A stretch of DNA of 64,000 nt from Rothia uropygialis (lineage in GTDB: Bacteria; Actinomycetota; Actinomycetes; Actinomycetales; Micrococcaceae). Below, one piece after another: positions 44,795-53,467 of the stretch. How positions within the stretch are numbered: the first letter of the stretch is position 1; every line of letters starts with the position of its first letter. The position numbers and the translations under genes are program-made. The stretch covers positions 558,001 to 622,000 of the forward strand of contig NZ_NOIS01000002.1 of assembly GCF_004137765.1 (NCBI RefSeq), written 5' to 3'. The notes beneath the pieces were generated by a model, which was not told where the DNA came from, ran no database searches, and saw only the letters and a program-made list of their open reading frames with translations.

Positions 44795-44862
44795 CCTGGT
44801 GCCAAGGTCGCCAGTTCTGAAAATCCCAGTCCGCGGGTCAAACGAATCGGACCTCGCATAAA

Positions 44863-44893
44863 CCGAGGGCCACCGTTCTACGGTGGCCCTCGG
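44863..44893 (+). terminator. Terminator after the HtaA-like gene
   Basis: A perfect 13-bp stem, 44863-44875 with 44881-44893, with a TTCTA loop. It is the first of three hairpins in this convergent gap. Confidence 0.8.
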
Positions 44894-44914
44894 CCCTATT
44901 CTGAGTCGTAGACT

Positions 44915-44963
44915 GGCAGGATCTCCTGCCACGAAATCGGCCGTAAGGATTCGCTTACGGCCG
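44915..44963. terminator. Two further hairpins at the glnE end
   Basis: GGCAGG/CCTGCC (44915-44920 with 44925-44930) and CGGCCGTAAG/CTTACGGCCG (44938-44947 with 44954-44963). With the preceding hairpin they form a three-hairpin barrier between the convergent HtaA-like and glnE genes and can end glnE transcription from the other side. Confidence 0.65.
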
Positions 44964-45041
44964 GCTCGTGCTTACCGGGACGTCCACACACCGATTCACA
45001 CTTTCGGACCGAACCTCACCGACCCCCGAAGCCGTGGGCGA

Positions 45042-48000
45042 CTATTCCAGATGCCCGTAGAACAACGTCTCGAAGATCGACCGGGCGCGTCGCGTGAGTC
45101 GCAGGTAGTCTTCCTCCAGGATCGCGGCGCTGCCCGGTTCGTATCCGCTCCACCGGGCGATCGCTTCAAGGTCCTTCCGTGAAGACGGCAACGAATCAGA
45201 GGCACGACCATTTCGCAGAACGTTGCCCCCACGGATACGTGTCGCCAGCCTCCAAGCCGATTCAAGGATCGCGGCGTCTTCGGCAGCGACGATCTCCAAC
45301 TTGACGGCCTCTTCCAGAGCTCGCAGGGTGCTCGTGGTCTTGAGTCCCGGATTCTCGTGCGCGTGCTCGAGCTGAATCAGTTGCGTGAGCCATTCGATGT
45401 CGCTCAGCCCGCCACGACCAAGTTTGACCTGACGCGCGGGATCAGCGCCTCGGGGCATCCTTTCGGCCTCCACCCGCGCCTTCATACGCTGTATTTGCCG
45501 GATTTGATCCTCCGAAACATTCTTCGGGTAACGATAAGGATTGATGAGTCGGATGAATTTCTCCGCCACTTCGGCAGAACCTGCCAGAGGCCGTGCACGG
45601 AGCAATGCTTGGTACTCCCAGGTATCAGCCCAACGCTCGTAATACTCCGCGAATGAATCCAAGGTACGAACCATGGGCCCGGATTTGCCCTCGGGTCGAA
45701 GATCGGCATCAATTTCCAGTGTCTTCTCGGCACGTATCGCGGGCTTCATGGGAATCTTCAGCAACTGGGTCATCCGATTGATCAGGGTGTTGGCCTGAGC
45801 AACGGCCTTGCCGTGGTCAGCGCCGCTCCGCGGTTGATGCACATACATGACGTCGGCATCGGAGCCGTAACCGATCTCCGCGCCACCTTGGCGCCCCATC
45901 CCGATCACGGCAACATCGGTCAGGACCTCTTCGCCCTTCTCCTGGTACAACTCGCGTTCCGCGGTGTGGAGGGCCCCCAAAATGGTCGCTTGATCCGCGT
46001 GAGCCAGCCCTTCCATCACGTCATTCAAATCGGTCACGCCAACCGCCTCGCCCAGGGCGATGCGCAGGATCTCGCGGCGGCGAATAAGCCGAATCATCCG
46101 GATCGCTGACATTGCGTCCGGGTGGCGTGAAATTTTCGAACGGATTTCGGACCACAAGTTTTCGAAAGGCTCAGGCCGCAGCCTTTCGTCCCGGTCCAGC
46201 CACGAAATCGATTCCGGTTCGTCTTCCAGGAGATCCGTGATGAACCGGGAACTCGACAGAACCGCGCACAGGCGCTCAGCGGCCGCGGGCGAATCACGCA
46301 GCATGCGCAAGTACCACTGGGTTTGCCCCAGTGACTCGGAGACTCGGCGGAACCCCAGCAAACCGGCGTCGGGGTCGACGCCGCGGGCGAACCAACCGAG
46401 GAGCACCGGCAGTATGGTCCGCTGGATTTCGGCGCGTCGTGAGAGGCCTTTTGTCAGGGCTTCGATATGGCGCATGGCCCCACGCGGGTCCAGGTAGCCC
46501 AAAGCTGACAGTCGGTCTTGGGCCGCCTCCGGCGTCAGAGCAACCTCATCGACGGACAGCTTGGAAACCGCCGCAAGCAGCGGACGGAAGAAGAGACGTT
46601 CGTGGAGCCCGCGCACCGTACGCTGCGATCGTTTCCGTTGTTTGAGCAGATCATCGGGGGTGAACCGAGTCCGATCGGAATTCCCGCGCATTCCCCTGGC
46701 GACGGCCGCCTGCTCGGCTTCCTTGACCGGCATGAGGTGCGTACGCCGCAGATGGAGCAGTTGGATACGGTGCTCGAGCGTGCGCTGCCACCGATATTCG
46801 TAGCCCAGACTCCCCGAGGCATCGCGTCCCACATAGGACCGGTCACGCAACGCGGAAAGTGCCGCCGTGGTCGATCGCATCCGGACGCTCTCGTCCGTCC
46901 GGCCGTGAACCAGTTGCAGAAGCTGGACCGTGAACTCCACGTCCCTCAGCCCGCCTGGCCCCAGTTTGATCTGTCGCTCACGCTCTTCCGACGGTATATT
47001 GTCGGTCACCCGACGGCGCATGGACTGGACGGAATCCACAAAATTCTCCCGACCAGATGCTTCCCACACGAACGGCGCAATTGCGTGAACGTACTCTTCA
47101 CCCAGACGCCGGGAACCTGCGACGGGGCGTGCCTTGAGCAATGCCTGGAATTCCCAGTTCTCGGCCCACCGGTCGTAATACCTCCGGTGTGAATCGATGC
47201 TCCTGACCAACGGACCGTCTTTGCCTTCCGGACGGAGGTTTGCATCGACTTCCCAGAGGCCAGGCTCGGGGCCGACCCCGTAAACCACTTTCGTCAGGGC
47301 CTTGACCAGTTCGGTGCCAATCCGGCCCATGACCTCCTCATCGGGTTCCTCGAGATCTCCGCGGACATCGGCCGAGGAGGGTCCTACCGCGTAAACAACG
47401 TCGACGTCGGAAATGTAATTGAGCTCGCGAGCTCCGCACTTTCCCATCGCAATAATGGTCAGGTCCACGGAAGCCACGGCGGGTTCGTTCTCAGAGATCT
47501 CGGCCCTGGCGACGGCCAACGCCCCCTCGAGAGCTGCCCCCGCCAGGTCCGCGAGCGCGGCGCCGACCTTGGGCATGTCCTCTATAGGGTCCTCGGAGGT
47601 GAGATCCGCCAGCGCTATTCGAGTCAGGTACTCACGATAAGTGGTTCTGACGGCGAGCTTCGCATCGTCGCCGGTAATTCGTGCAATGGGTTGCTCGGAT
47701 TCGGGGTCGGCGCCGACGGCCTCAAGCATTGCACGGCGGTAACGATCGTTCAGGTCCGAGACTTCAACGTCAGGCAAGGGCCGAGGGGGCTCGTCGAAGA
47801 TGCCGAGATGCTCAGGGTAGCGCATGAGGAACTCACCGAGTGCCTCAGATGCGCCGAGCACCCGGAACAGACCCGCTGCCTCCTGGCCGCGGGCAATGTG
47901 TTGGCTCAACTCCGGGGCATCAGTCAGCATGCGGACGACCGCTTTGAGCGCCATGTCCGGGGAAGGGCTGAGCGCCAGGCCCTCGAGCAGTTTGGCTTTA

Positions 48001-48128
48001 TCGACGTCTCTCAGTTCATCCGATTCCAGCCATCGGTTGGCGCCGCTCAAATCGTTGAATCCGACCGCGGCCAGCCGCCGCTTGGCCTCGTGACCGGTGC
48101 CTTCCCGGGGTCTTTCCTGCTCGCCCAT
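45042..48128 (-). CDS. glnE: Glutamine synthetase adenylyltransferase/deadenylase
   Basis: A 1028-residue bifunctional enzyme that adds AMP to, and removes it from, the tyrosine of GlnA. Two nucleotidyltransferase domains are visible. The first has MGKCGARELNYISDVDVVYA with the metal-binding Asp pair; the second has GMGRQGGAEIGYGSDADVMYVHQP. Each is followed by a helical domain, with RLGPGGLRDVEFTVQLLQL-type and GRGGLSDIEWLTQLIQL motifs. The gene starts 4 nt after glnA2, so the two are co-transcribed. The usual GlnB/GlnK partner is not in the window. Confidence 0.96.
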   Translation of the reverse strand: MGEQERPREGTGHEAKRRLAAVGFNDLSGANRWLESDELRDVDKAKLLEGLALSPSPDMALKAVVRMLTDAPELSQHIARGQEAAGLFRVLGASEALGEFLMRYPEHLGIFDEPPRPLPDVEVSDLNDRYRRAMLEAVGADPESEQPIARITGDDAKLAVRTTYREYLTRIALADLTSEDPIEDMPKVGAALADLAGAALEGALAVARAEISENEPAVASVDLTIIAMGKCGARELNYISDVDVVYAVGPSSADVRGDLEEPDEEVMGRIGTELVKALTKVVYGVGPEPGLWEVDANLRPEGKDGPLVRSIDSHRRYYDRWAENWEFQALLKARPVAGSRRLGEEYVHAIAPFVWEASGRENFVDSVQSMRRRVTDNIPSEERERQIKLGPGGLRDVEFTVQLLQLVHGRTDESVRMRSTTAALSALRDRSYVGRDASGSLGYEYRWQRTLEHRIQLLHLRRTHLMPVKEAEQAAVARGMRGNSDRTRFTPDDLLKQRKRSQRTVRGLHERLFFRPLLAAVSKLSVDEVALTPEAAQDRLSALGYLDPRGAMRHIEALTKGLSRRAEIQRTILPVLLGWFARGVDPDAGLLGFRRVSESLGQTQWYLRMLRDSPAAAERLCAVLSSSRFITDLLEDEPESISWLDRDERLRPEPFENLWSEIRSKISRHPDAMSAIRMIRLIRRREILRIALGEAVGVTDLNDVMEGLAHADQATILGALHTAERELYQEKGEEVLTDVAVIGMGRQGGAEIGYGSDADVMYVHQPRSGADHGKAVAQANTLINRMTQLLKIPMKPAIRAEKTLEIDADLRPEGKSGPMVRTLDSFAEYYERWADTWEYQALLRARPLAGSAEVAEKFIRLINPYRYPKNVSEDQIRQIQRMKARVEAERMPRGADPARQVKLGRGGLSDIEWLTQLIQLEHAHENPGLKTTSTLRALEEAVKLEIVAAEDAAILESAWRLATRIRGGNVLRNGRASDSLPSSRKDLEAIARWSGYEPGSAAILEEDYLRLTRRARSIFETLFYGHLE

Positions 48129-48132
48129 GGTG

Positions 48133-49473
48133 CTACAGAAGGCCCAGGTTGTACTTGAGTTCGTACGGGGTCACTTCCATGCGATAAGCCGTCCAATCGT
48201 CCTGCTTATTGCGCAAGAACTGATTGAATACCTGCTCCCCCAGGGTCTCTGCCATGAATTCTGACTCTTCGGTCTGGCGGATCGCATCGTGCAGGGACGA
48301 CGGGAGGGGGCTGTGCCCCAAACTGCGCCTTTCGGCCGCGCTCATGGATGCGACGTCCTCGGCCTCTGCCTCGGACAGCTCGTATTCGTTCTCTATCCCT
48401 TTGAGGCCCGCGGCAAGGATCACCGCGTAACCTAGGTATGGGTTGACGGCCGAATCGATGCCCCGGTATTCGATGCGAGCCGACTGCATCTTGTTGGGCT
48501 TGTACAGAGGCACACGCACCAGCGCGGAACGGTTGTTGTGACCCCAGGACAGATAGCTCGGAGCTTCTCCTCCACCCCACAGACGCTTGTAAGAATTCAC
48601 GAATTGGTTGGTCACGGACGTGAATTCCGGGGCGTGCCGCAGCACACCCGCAATGAAGTGACGCGCCGTCTGGGACAGCTGGTACTCGGCCCCGGCTTCG
48701 AAAAACGCGTTTGTGTCTCCTTCGAAGAGGGAGAAATGCGTGTGCATACCGGAGCCGGGAAATTCCGTGAACGGTTTGGGCATGAACGTCGCATAGATTC
48801 CCTGCGAGAAGGCGACTTCCTTGATGACCGAACGGAAAGTCATGATGTTGTCCGCGGTTTGCAACGCGTCGGCGTGCCGTAGATCAATTTCGTTCTGTCC
48901 CGGTCCGCCTTCATGGTGGCTGAATTCAACCGAGATGCCGACCGCCTCGAGCATCGTGACGGCTCGACGTCGGAAATCCTGGACGACTCCCCCATACACG
49001 TGGTCGAAGTAGCCTTCCCGGTCCACGGGAACGGGGGTGCCTTCTGCACTGAGCTCCTGGGACTTCAGGAGATAGAACTCGATTTCGGGCGAGGTGTAGC
49101 AGGTGAATCCCATGTCGCCGGCCTTGGACAGGATTCGCTTGAGCACACCGCGCGAGTCGGCGGATGAGGGTTCGCCGTCCGGGGTGAGGATGTCACAGAA
49201 CATGCGCGAAGTCGGTTCGGTCTCGCCACGCCACGGGAGAAGCTGGAATGTCGAGGGATCCGGTTGAAGGAGCATATCGGATTCGTGGACCCGGGACAGG
49301 CCTTCGATGGATGAGCCATCGAAGCCGAGCCCCTCTTCGAACACCGTCTCGACCTCTGCGGGCGCGAGCGCCACGGATTTGAGGGTACCGACGACGTCGG
49401 TGAACCACATGCGAACGAAACGCACATCTCTTTCCTCGATGGTGCGAAGAACAAATTCCTGCTGACGGTCCAT
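48133..49473 (-). CDS. glnA2: Glutamine synthetase type I, GlnA2-like
   Basis: A 446-residue glutamine synthetase paralogue. Core motifs are kept: GFDGSSIEGLSRVHESDMLL, SPEIEFYLL, HHEGGPGQNEIDLRHADAL, PGSGMHTHFSLFEGDTNAF, VNSYKRLWGGGEAPSYLSWG and RIEYRGIDSAVNPYLGYA. The segment equivalent to the GlnA adenylylation loop reads YELSEAEAEDVAS and lacks the target Tyr context, so GlnE control is not expected. In mycobacteria GlnA2 is dispensable. The ATG at 49473 has GGAGGAG upstream. A TAGAGT -10 element on this strand is at about 49529. The divergent neighbour is panB. Confidence 0.9.
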   Translation of the reverse strand: MDRQQEFVLRTIEERDVRFVRMWFTDVVGTLKSVALAPAEVETVFEEGLGFDGSSIEGLSRVHESDMLLQPDPSTFQLLPWRGETEPTSRMFCDILTPDGEPSSADSRGVLKRILSKAGDMGFTCYTSPEIEFYLLKSQELSAEGTPVPVDREGYFDHVYGGVVQDFRRRAVTMLEAVGISVEFSHHEGGPGQNEIDLRHADALQTADNIMTFRSVIKEVAFSQGIYATFMPKPFTEFPGSGMHTHFSLFEGDTNAFFEAGAEYQLSQTARHFIAGVLRHAPEFTSVTNQFVNSYKRLWGGGEAPSYLSWGHNNRSALVRVPLYKPNKMQSARIEYRGIDSAVNPYLGYAVILAAGLKGIENEYELSEAEAEDVASMSAAERRSLGHSPLPSSLHDAIRQTEESEFMAETLGEQVFNQFLRNKQDDWTAYRMEVTPYELKYNLGLL

Positions 49474-49629
49474 GACACTCCTCCATGGTCGACGTGCCGC
49501 GCTGGCTAACCTAGGCCAACTCTATCCTGAGGGCGTGCGCACCTCGACCAATTCGCGAAGCGGCACGAATACGCCGTAAAGGAGCCTTCAACTATGCAAA
49601 ACTGCCACATCGTTGGAGGAGACCGCGCG

Positions 49630-49642
49630 TAGACTGATCGGC
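49630..49642 (+). promoter_or_regulatory. -10 element of a leaderless panB promoter
   Basis: TAGACT (49630-49635), 7 nt, then ATG at 49643. A TTG frame starting 10 codons earlier lacks a ribosome binding site, so this promoter supports the start at 49643. Confidence 0.5.
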
Positions 49643-50506
49643 ATGGCTTCGTACCTCCAGGACACTGACCACACACATTCCGACGCCAGCGACTGGCTCA
49701 GCTCGGTTCGACGAGTAAGAACCACTCATCTGCAACGCTGCAAAGACCGAGGGCAACGATTCTCAATGTTGACCTGTTATGACGCCTTGACCGCGGCGGT
49801 CTTCGACGAGGCCGGAATCGAGGTTCTGCTCATCGGGGATTCGGCGGGCAACACCGTCTACGGTTACGAGTCGACCGTCCCGGTGACTTTGGACGAGTTG
49901 ATTCCTTTGACCCGAGCCGTCTCAGGTGCCGCAACCCGGGCAATGGTCGTCGTCGACTTGCCGTTCGGGAGCTACGAACAGTCCCCTGCACAGGCCGTCG
50001 CCAGTTCGGTCAGACTCATGAAGGAAGGCGGGGCTCACGCCGTCAAGATGGAAGGCAGCGCCTACTACGCCGAACACGTCGAAGCGATGGTCCAGGCGGG
50101 AATCCCCGTCATGGCTCACATCGGTTTCACCCCGCAAGCGACCAACGCTTTGGGAGGATTTCGCGTGCAGGGCCGGGACGACGCCGCCGAGCGACTCCTC
50201 GTGGACGCTCGGGCCCTCGCCGAGGCCGGCGCTTTTGCGGTGCTCATCGAGATGACGGCCAGCCCGGCCGTCGAAGCCGTCGTGGACGGGATCGATGTCC
50301 CGACCGTAGGTATCGGCGCGGGCGGGTCCACGACCGGACAGGTCCTGGTGTGGCAGGACATGATGGGACTCACCGAAGGAAAGGTACCTCGGTTCGTCAA
50401 AAAGTATGCAGACCTGCGATCCGTGATCGCCGATGCAGCCGGTGCATACAGAAAAGACGTGCTCGACGGCAGTTTCCCTGCTCCCGAGCACGTCTTCGAG
50501 GACTGA
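49643..50506 (+). CDS. panB: 3-methyl-2-oxobutanoate hydroxymethyltransferase
   Basis: A 287-residue enzyme that adds a hydroxymethyl group to alpha-ketoisovalerate, the first step of pantothenate synthesis. The metal and substrate motifs are present: MLTCYDALTAAVFDEAGIEVLLIGDSAGNTVYG (Asp), DLPFGSYE (Asp), VKMEGSAYYAEHV (Lys-Glu), AHIGFTPQ (His), FAVLIEM (Glu) and TVGIGAGGSTTGQVLVWQDMMG. The start at 49643 follows a leaderless -10 element. No panC or panD is in the window. A short SPOR protein gene lies convergent, 19 nt beyond its stop. Confidence 0.96.
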   Translation: MASYLQDTDHTHSDASDWLSSVRRVRTTHLQRCKDRGQRFSMLTCYDALTAAVFDEAGIEVLLIGDSAGNTVYGYESTVPVTLDELIPLTRAVSGAATRAMVVVDLPFGSYEQSPAQAVASSVRLMKEGGAHAVKMEGSAYYAEHVEAMVQAGIPVMAHIGFTPQATNALGGFRVQGRDDAAERLLVDARALAEAGAFAVLIEMTASPAVEAVVDGIDVPTVGIGAGGSTTGQVLVWQDMMGLTEGKVPRFVKKYADLRSVIADAAGAYRKDVLDGSFPAPEHVFED

Positions 50507-50525
50507 GCGCTTGATCACTGTCTGA

Positions 50526-50738
50526 TCAGGCTTCACCCTTCCATCGTGCGTCGTCTTCATCCCATTTTTCATTGCGTTCTTTAGCTATGTTCAAGGCGTT
50601 TTGCGCTTCCTCGCGGGAGCTGTACGGCCCGAGAAGTTGCCGATAGTCCGATTGGGCGCCTTGTTCGACCGTGTGCGTATACGTGTTGAACCAAAATTGC
50701 TGGTCTTCCGGGACGTGCGCGCTTCCGTTGGTACCCAT
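50526..50738 (-). CDS. SPOR-motif mini-protein
   Basis: A 70-residue actinobacterial protein. It is almost entirely one motif: QFWFNTYTHTVEQGAQSDYRQLLGPYSSREEAQNALNIAKERNEKWDEDDARW. This resembles a SPOR-like repeat (GPYSSREEAQNAL). No signal peptide or membrane helix is present, so, unlike classical SPOR proteins, it is predicted cytoplasmic. Function is unknown. An AGGAGG with 7-8-nt spacing precedes the ATG at 50738. The gene is divergent from map and convergent with panB. Confidence 0.88.
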   Translation of the reverse strand: MGTNGSAHVPEDQQFWFNTYTHTVEQGAQSDYRQLLGPYSSREEAQNALNIAKERNEKWDEDDARWKGEA

Positions 50739-50768
50739 GGGGTGACCTCCTCGTCGTCGATCGTGTTC

Positions 50769-50781
50769 TAGAGTTGACTAT
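50769..50781 (+). promoter_or_regulatory. -10 element of a leaderless map promoter
   Basis: TAGAGT (50769-50774), 7 nt, then the ATG of map at 50782, without a ribosome binding site. Same geometry as mdh, panB and the DUF3093 gene. Confidence 0.5.
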
Positions 50782-51696
50782 ATGTCCCGTACCAATGCTT
50801 CCACGACATCCCACAACATCCCTGCCGAACACGGCGGCGCTCCCTTGGGCAACCTGACCCCGGGCGCCATCGGCCCCACTCGCAAGGTTCCGGCTTCCAT
50901 CGAGCGCCCCGAATACGTCGGCAAAGCGACCGCGGATGAGGGCAACGGATCGGATCTGTACACCCCTGAAGAAGTTGAACTGATCCGCGAGTCCGGGAAG
51001 ATCGCCGCGGGCTCGATCGTCGCCGCCGAAGAGTACTGCGTTCCGGGACGTACGACCGATGAAATCGACCGAGTCGTCCACGAGTACATGTGCGACCACG
51101 GCGCTTACCCCTCGACCCTGGGCTACCGGAATTTCTGGAAGTCCGTGTGCACGTCTTTGAACGAAGTCATCTGCCACGGCATCCCGGACTCCACGGTTCT
51201 GGAGGAAGGCGACATCATCAACCTTGACGTCACCGCCTACAAGAACGGCATGCACGGGGACACCAACCGGACGCTGCTGGTCGGAGAGGTGGACGAAGAA
51301 TCGCGTCTGCTGGTCGAGCGCACCGAAGAATCGCTGAACCGTGCGATGAAGGCCGTCAAACCGGGACGCGAGCTCAACGTCATCGGTCGGGTGATCGAGA
51401 AGTACGCATCGCGTTTCGGTTACGGCGTGGTCCGCGACTTCACCGGTCACGGAGTGGGACGCGAATTCCACTCCGGTTTGATCGTCCCCCATTACGATGC
51501 CGCGCCGGCCTACAACACCGTGATCGAGGAAGGCATGGTGTTCACGATCGAGCCCATGCTCAATCTCGGAACCATCGACTGGCAGATGTGGGATGACGAC
51601 TGGACCGTCGTCACCAAAGACCGCAAACGAAGCGCCCAATTCGAACACACCATGGTGGTCACCGCTGACGGCGTCGACGTTCTGACCCTCCCATAG
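50782..51696 (+). CDS. map: Methionine aminopeptidase type I
   Basis: A 304-residue metalloenzyme that removes the initiator Met. The five metal ligands are visible: [16 protein letters not shown] (two Asp), [11 protein letters not shown] (His), FTIEPML (Glu) and AQFEHTMVV (Glu); the substrate-binding His is in EVICHGIPD. An N-terminal extension of about 50 residues with HNIPAEHGG, lacking Cys zinc ligands, is typical of the longer actinobacterial MapB-type form. It has a leaderless start. ppgK follows 36 nt later, probably in the same transcript. Confidence 0.96.
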   Translation: MSRTNASTTSHNIPAEHGGAPLGNLTPGAIGPTRKVPASIERPEYVGKATADEGNGSDLYTPEEVELIRESGKIAAGSIVAAEEYCVPGRTTDEIDRVVHEYMCDHGAYPSTLGYRNFWKSVCTSLNEVICHGIPDSTVLEEGDIINLDVTAYKNGMHGDTNRTLLVGEVDEESRLLVERTEESLNRAMKAVKPGRELNVIGRVIEKYASRFGYGVVRDFTGHGVGREFHSGLIVPHYDAAPAYNTVIEEGMVFTIEPMLNLGTIDWQMWDDDWTVVTKDRKRSAQFEHTMVVTADGVDVLTLP

Positions 51697-51732
51697 CCAA
51701 CACCCCTATCCAGCACCCCCGCAGGAGAATCC

Positions 51733-52617
51733 ATGCCTCATACGTCACCGGATCGTCCCGACGTCGCTGTACAGCAGGACCTCAGCACGTCCCAAGACCT
51801 CCCCGAGCCCAAACCTCACGAGTTGGTGATCGGCGTCGACATCGGAGGCACCGGAATCAAGGGAGGCATTGTGGACCTGCGCAATGGCTCCCTCGTCAGC
51901 GAGCGATTCCGCATCGATACGCCCAGCCCCGCTACACCGGAAAAGGTTCTGCCTGTGGTTCGGCAGATCGTTGAGGAGCTTCAGGGCCGGGACATTGCCC
52001 CGGAGGAAGGCAGCGCAATTGGCATCGACTTCCCGGCTATCGTCAAAAACGGTGTCACGTGGTCGGCCGCCAACGTGGACAAGTCGTGGATCGGCGCCGA
52101 ACTGAAGAAGCTGGCCGAAGAACAGGTGGGCCGCACGGTGTACGCGGTCAACGACGCCGACGCTGCCGGTCTCGCTGAAGGTATTTACGGACAGGGCCGG
52201 GACAACAGCGGACTGATTATGGTCATCACTCTGGGTACGGGGATTGGGTCGGCCATCATTCACAATGGCGTGCTCGTTCCGAACTCCGAATTGGGCCACC
52301 TGGAAATCGAGGGACACGACGCCGAATCCCGTGCCTCGGTCCGCGCACGGGAACGCGACGACCTGTCCTGGAAAGACTACGGAAAACGCCTCCACACCTA
52401 TTTCTCCCGCGTGGAAGCGCTCTTCTCCCCGGACCTCTTCGTCATCGGTGGCGGGGTCTCGAAGAAACCCGAGAAATTCATGCCGTATCTGGACGGCATT
52501 AAGACACCGATGGTTCCGGCCGCCTTGCGCAATAACGCAGGGATTGTGGGTGCTGCCCTGTGGTCGGCCGGTCAGCCCGGCGAGCGTGAGCGACACGATC
52601 AAGATCTTCGGCGCTGA
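51733..52617 (+). CDS. ppgK: Polyphosphate glucokinase
   Basis: A 294-residue ROK-family kinase that phosphorylates glucose with polyphosphate or ATP, an actinobacterial hallmark. Phosphate-binding motif IGVDIGGTGIKGGIVD near residue 35; substrate region GIDFPAIVKNGVTWSAANVDKSW; catalytic Asp in AVNDADAAGLAEG; second phosphate loop VITLGTGIGSAIIHNG; NSELGHLEIEGHDAESRAS; FVIGGGVSKKPEKF. The ATG at 51733 follows GCAGGAG. The polar N-terminal 28 residues are poorly conserved. It sits directly after map. Confidence 0.95.
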   Translation: MPHTSPDRPDVAVQQDLSTSQDLPEPKPHELVIGVDIGGTGIKGGIVDLRNGSLVSERFRIDTPSPATPEKVLPVVRQIVEELQGRDIAPEEGSAIGIDFPAIVKNGVTWSAANVDKSWIGAELKKLAEEQVGRTVYAVNDADAAGLAEGIYGQGRDNSGLIMVITLGTGIGSAIIHNGVLVPNSELGHLEIEGHDAESRASVRARERDDLSWKDYGKRLHTYFSRVEALFSPDLFVIGGGVSKKPEKFMPYLDGIKTPMVPAALRNNAGIVGAALWSAGQPGERERHDQDLRR

Positions 52618-52740
52618 TACCGGCGGGCCTAGCCGCCAAGGAAGCGGTCGAGGCTTTCACCGCCCGGCTCTAGGGGTCAAACCCCTGAGTCGGGGAGGCG
52701 CCCCGGAGGGCCCTAAGGGTCACCATTTTTAAAAGTTGAA

Positions 52741-52779
52741 CGCCGGTACCTGACGGCTTCCCCTCCGCAAGTACCGGCG
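52741..52779 (+). terminator. Hairpin between ppgK and nrdR
   Basis: CGCCGGTAC (52741-52749) pairs perfectly with GTACCGGCG (52771-52779) around a 21-nt loop in the convergent gap. The preceding 120 nt are GC-rich with short stems (for example GGGGTCAAACCCC at about 52675) followed by ATTTTTA, which may be the true terminator of ppgK. Confidence 0.5.
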
Positions 52780-52815
52780 ACCAGTTCCTATCTAATCACA
52801 AGATGAACGCTGGGT

Positions 52816-53466
52816 CTAGATCAAAGTCGGCTGATCCGGATCTTCCGACTCCGGAACAGCGGTGGATGCATTTTTGCCCTTGCGCTTTGCCTGGGCAGAA
52901 CCAGATTTCTTGCCTCTGCTCTTGCTCTGCGGTTCGGGCTCTGCAGCTTCGGCAACCGTGGAGCTCTCGGCCGTTTCGCTTTCAGAGTCGTGCTTGACCT
53001 CGAATGCGGCCGTCGCAGGAGCCGAACCCGTGCGGAGGTTTTCTATGGCTTTTTCGAAATCCGCGAGACCGTCGAACGCCTGGTAAACGCTCGCGAAGCG
53101 TAAGTAGGCGACCTCGTCAAGCCGCTGCAACGGATCGAGAATGGCCAGCCCGACGTCGTTCGCGTCGATCTCCGCAAGCCCGCGGGCACGAATGGATTCT
53201 TCGACCTCTTGAGCCAATAATGCGAGGTCGTCCTCGCTGACGGGCCGCCCTTGACATGCTTTGCGGACGCCGGAGATGATCTTGACTCGCTTGAACGGTT
53301 CGGTCGCACCCGAACGTTTGATGACATTGACCGATGTGGTCTCGAGAGTTGAGAATCTGCGGCCGCACGAGGAGCATTGCCGACGGCGCCTGATCGATGA
53401 GCCGTCGTCGGCAACGCGCGAGTCCACGACCCGGGAATCCGGATGGCGGCAATAAGGACAATGCAT
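52816..53466 (-). CDS. nrdR: Transcriptional repressor NrdR with long C-terminal tail
   Basis: A 216-residue regulator of ribonucleotide reductase genes. The zinc finger is [17 protein letters not shown] then CSSCGRRF (four Cys), followed by the ATP-cone domain (about 49-140; [24 protein letters not shown]). NrdR proteins are usually 150-165 residues. Here about 55 extra residues form a Glu/Ser then Lys-rich disordered tail ([21 protein letters not shown]). The ATG at 53466 is one base after the hisD stop, giving translational coupling; longer in-frame starts overlap hisD and lack family similarity. Confidence 0.95.
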   Translation of the reverse strand: MHCPYCRHPDSRVVDSRVADDGSSIRRRRQCSSCGRRFSTLETTSVNVIKRSGATEPFKRVKIISGVRKACQGRPVSEDDLALLAQEVEESIRARGLAEIDANDVGLAILDPLQRLDEVAYLRFASVYQAFDGLADFEKAIENLRTGSAPATAAFEVKHDSESETAESSTVAEAAEPEPQSKSRGKKSGSAQAKRKGKNASTAVPESEDPDQPTLI

Positions 53467-53467
53467 A

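Noticed and set aside
49504-49513. GGCTAACCTA upstream of glnA2, resembling half of a DtxR/IdeR box
   Set aside because: Only one half matches and the partner half is unrelated; glnA2/panB are not iron genes.
52618-52740. A small structured RNA after ppgK
   Set aside because: Several short GC-rich stems are visible, but they are better explained as terminator structure between convergent genes; no known RNA family pattern was seen.
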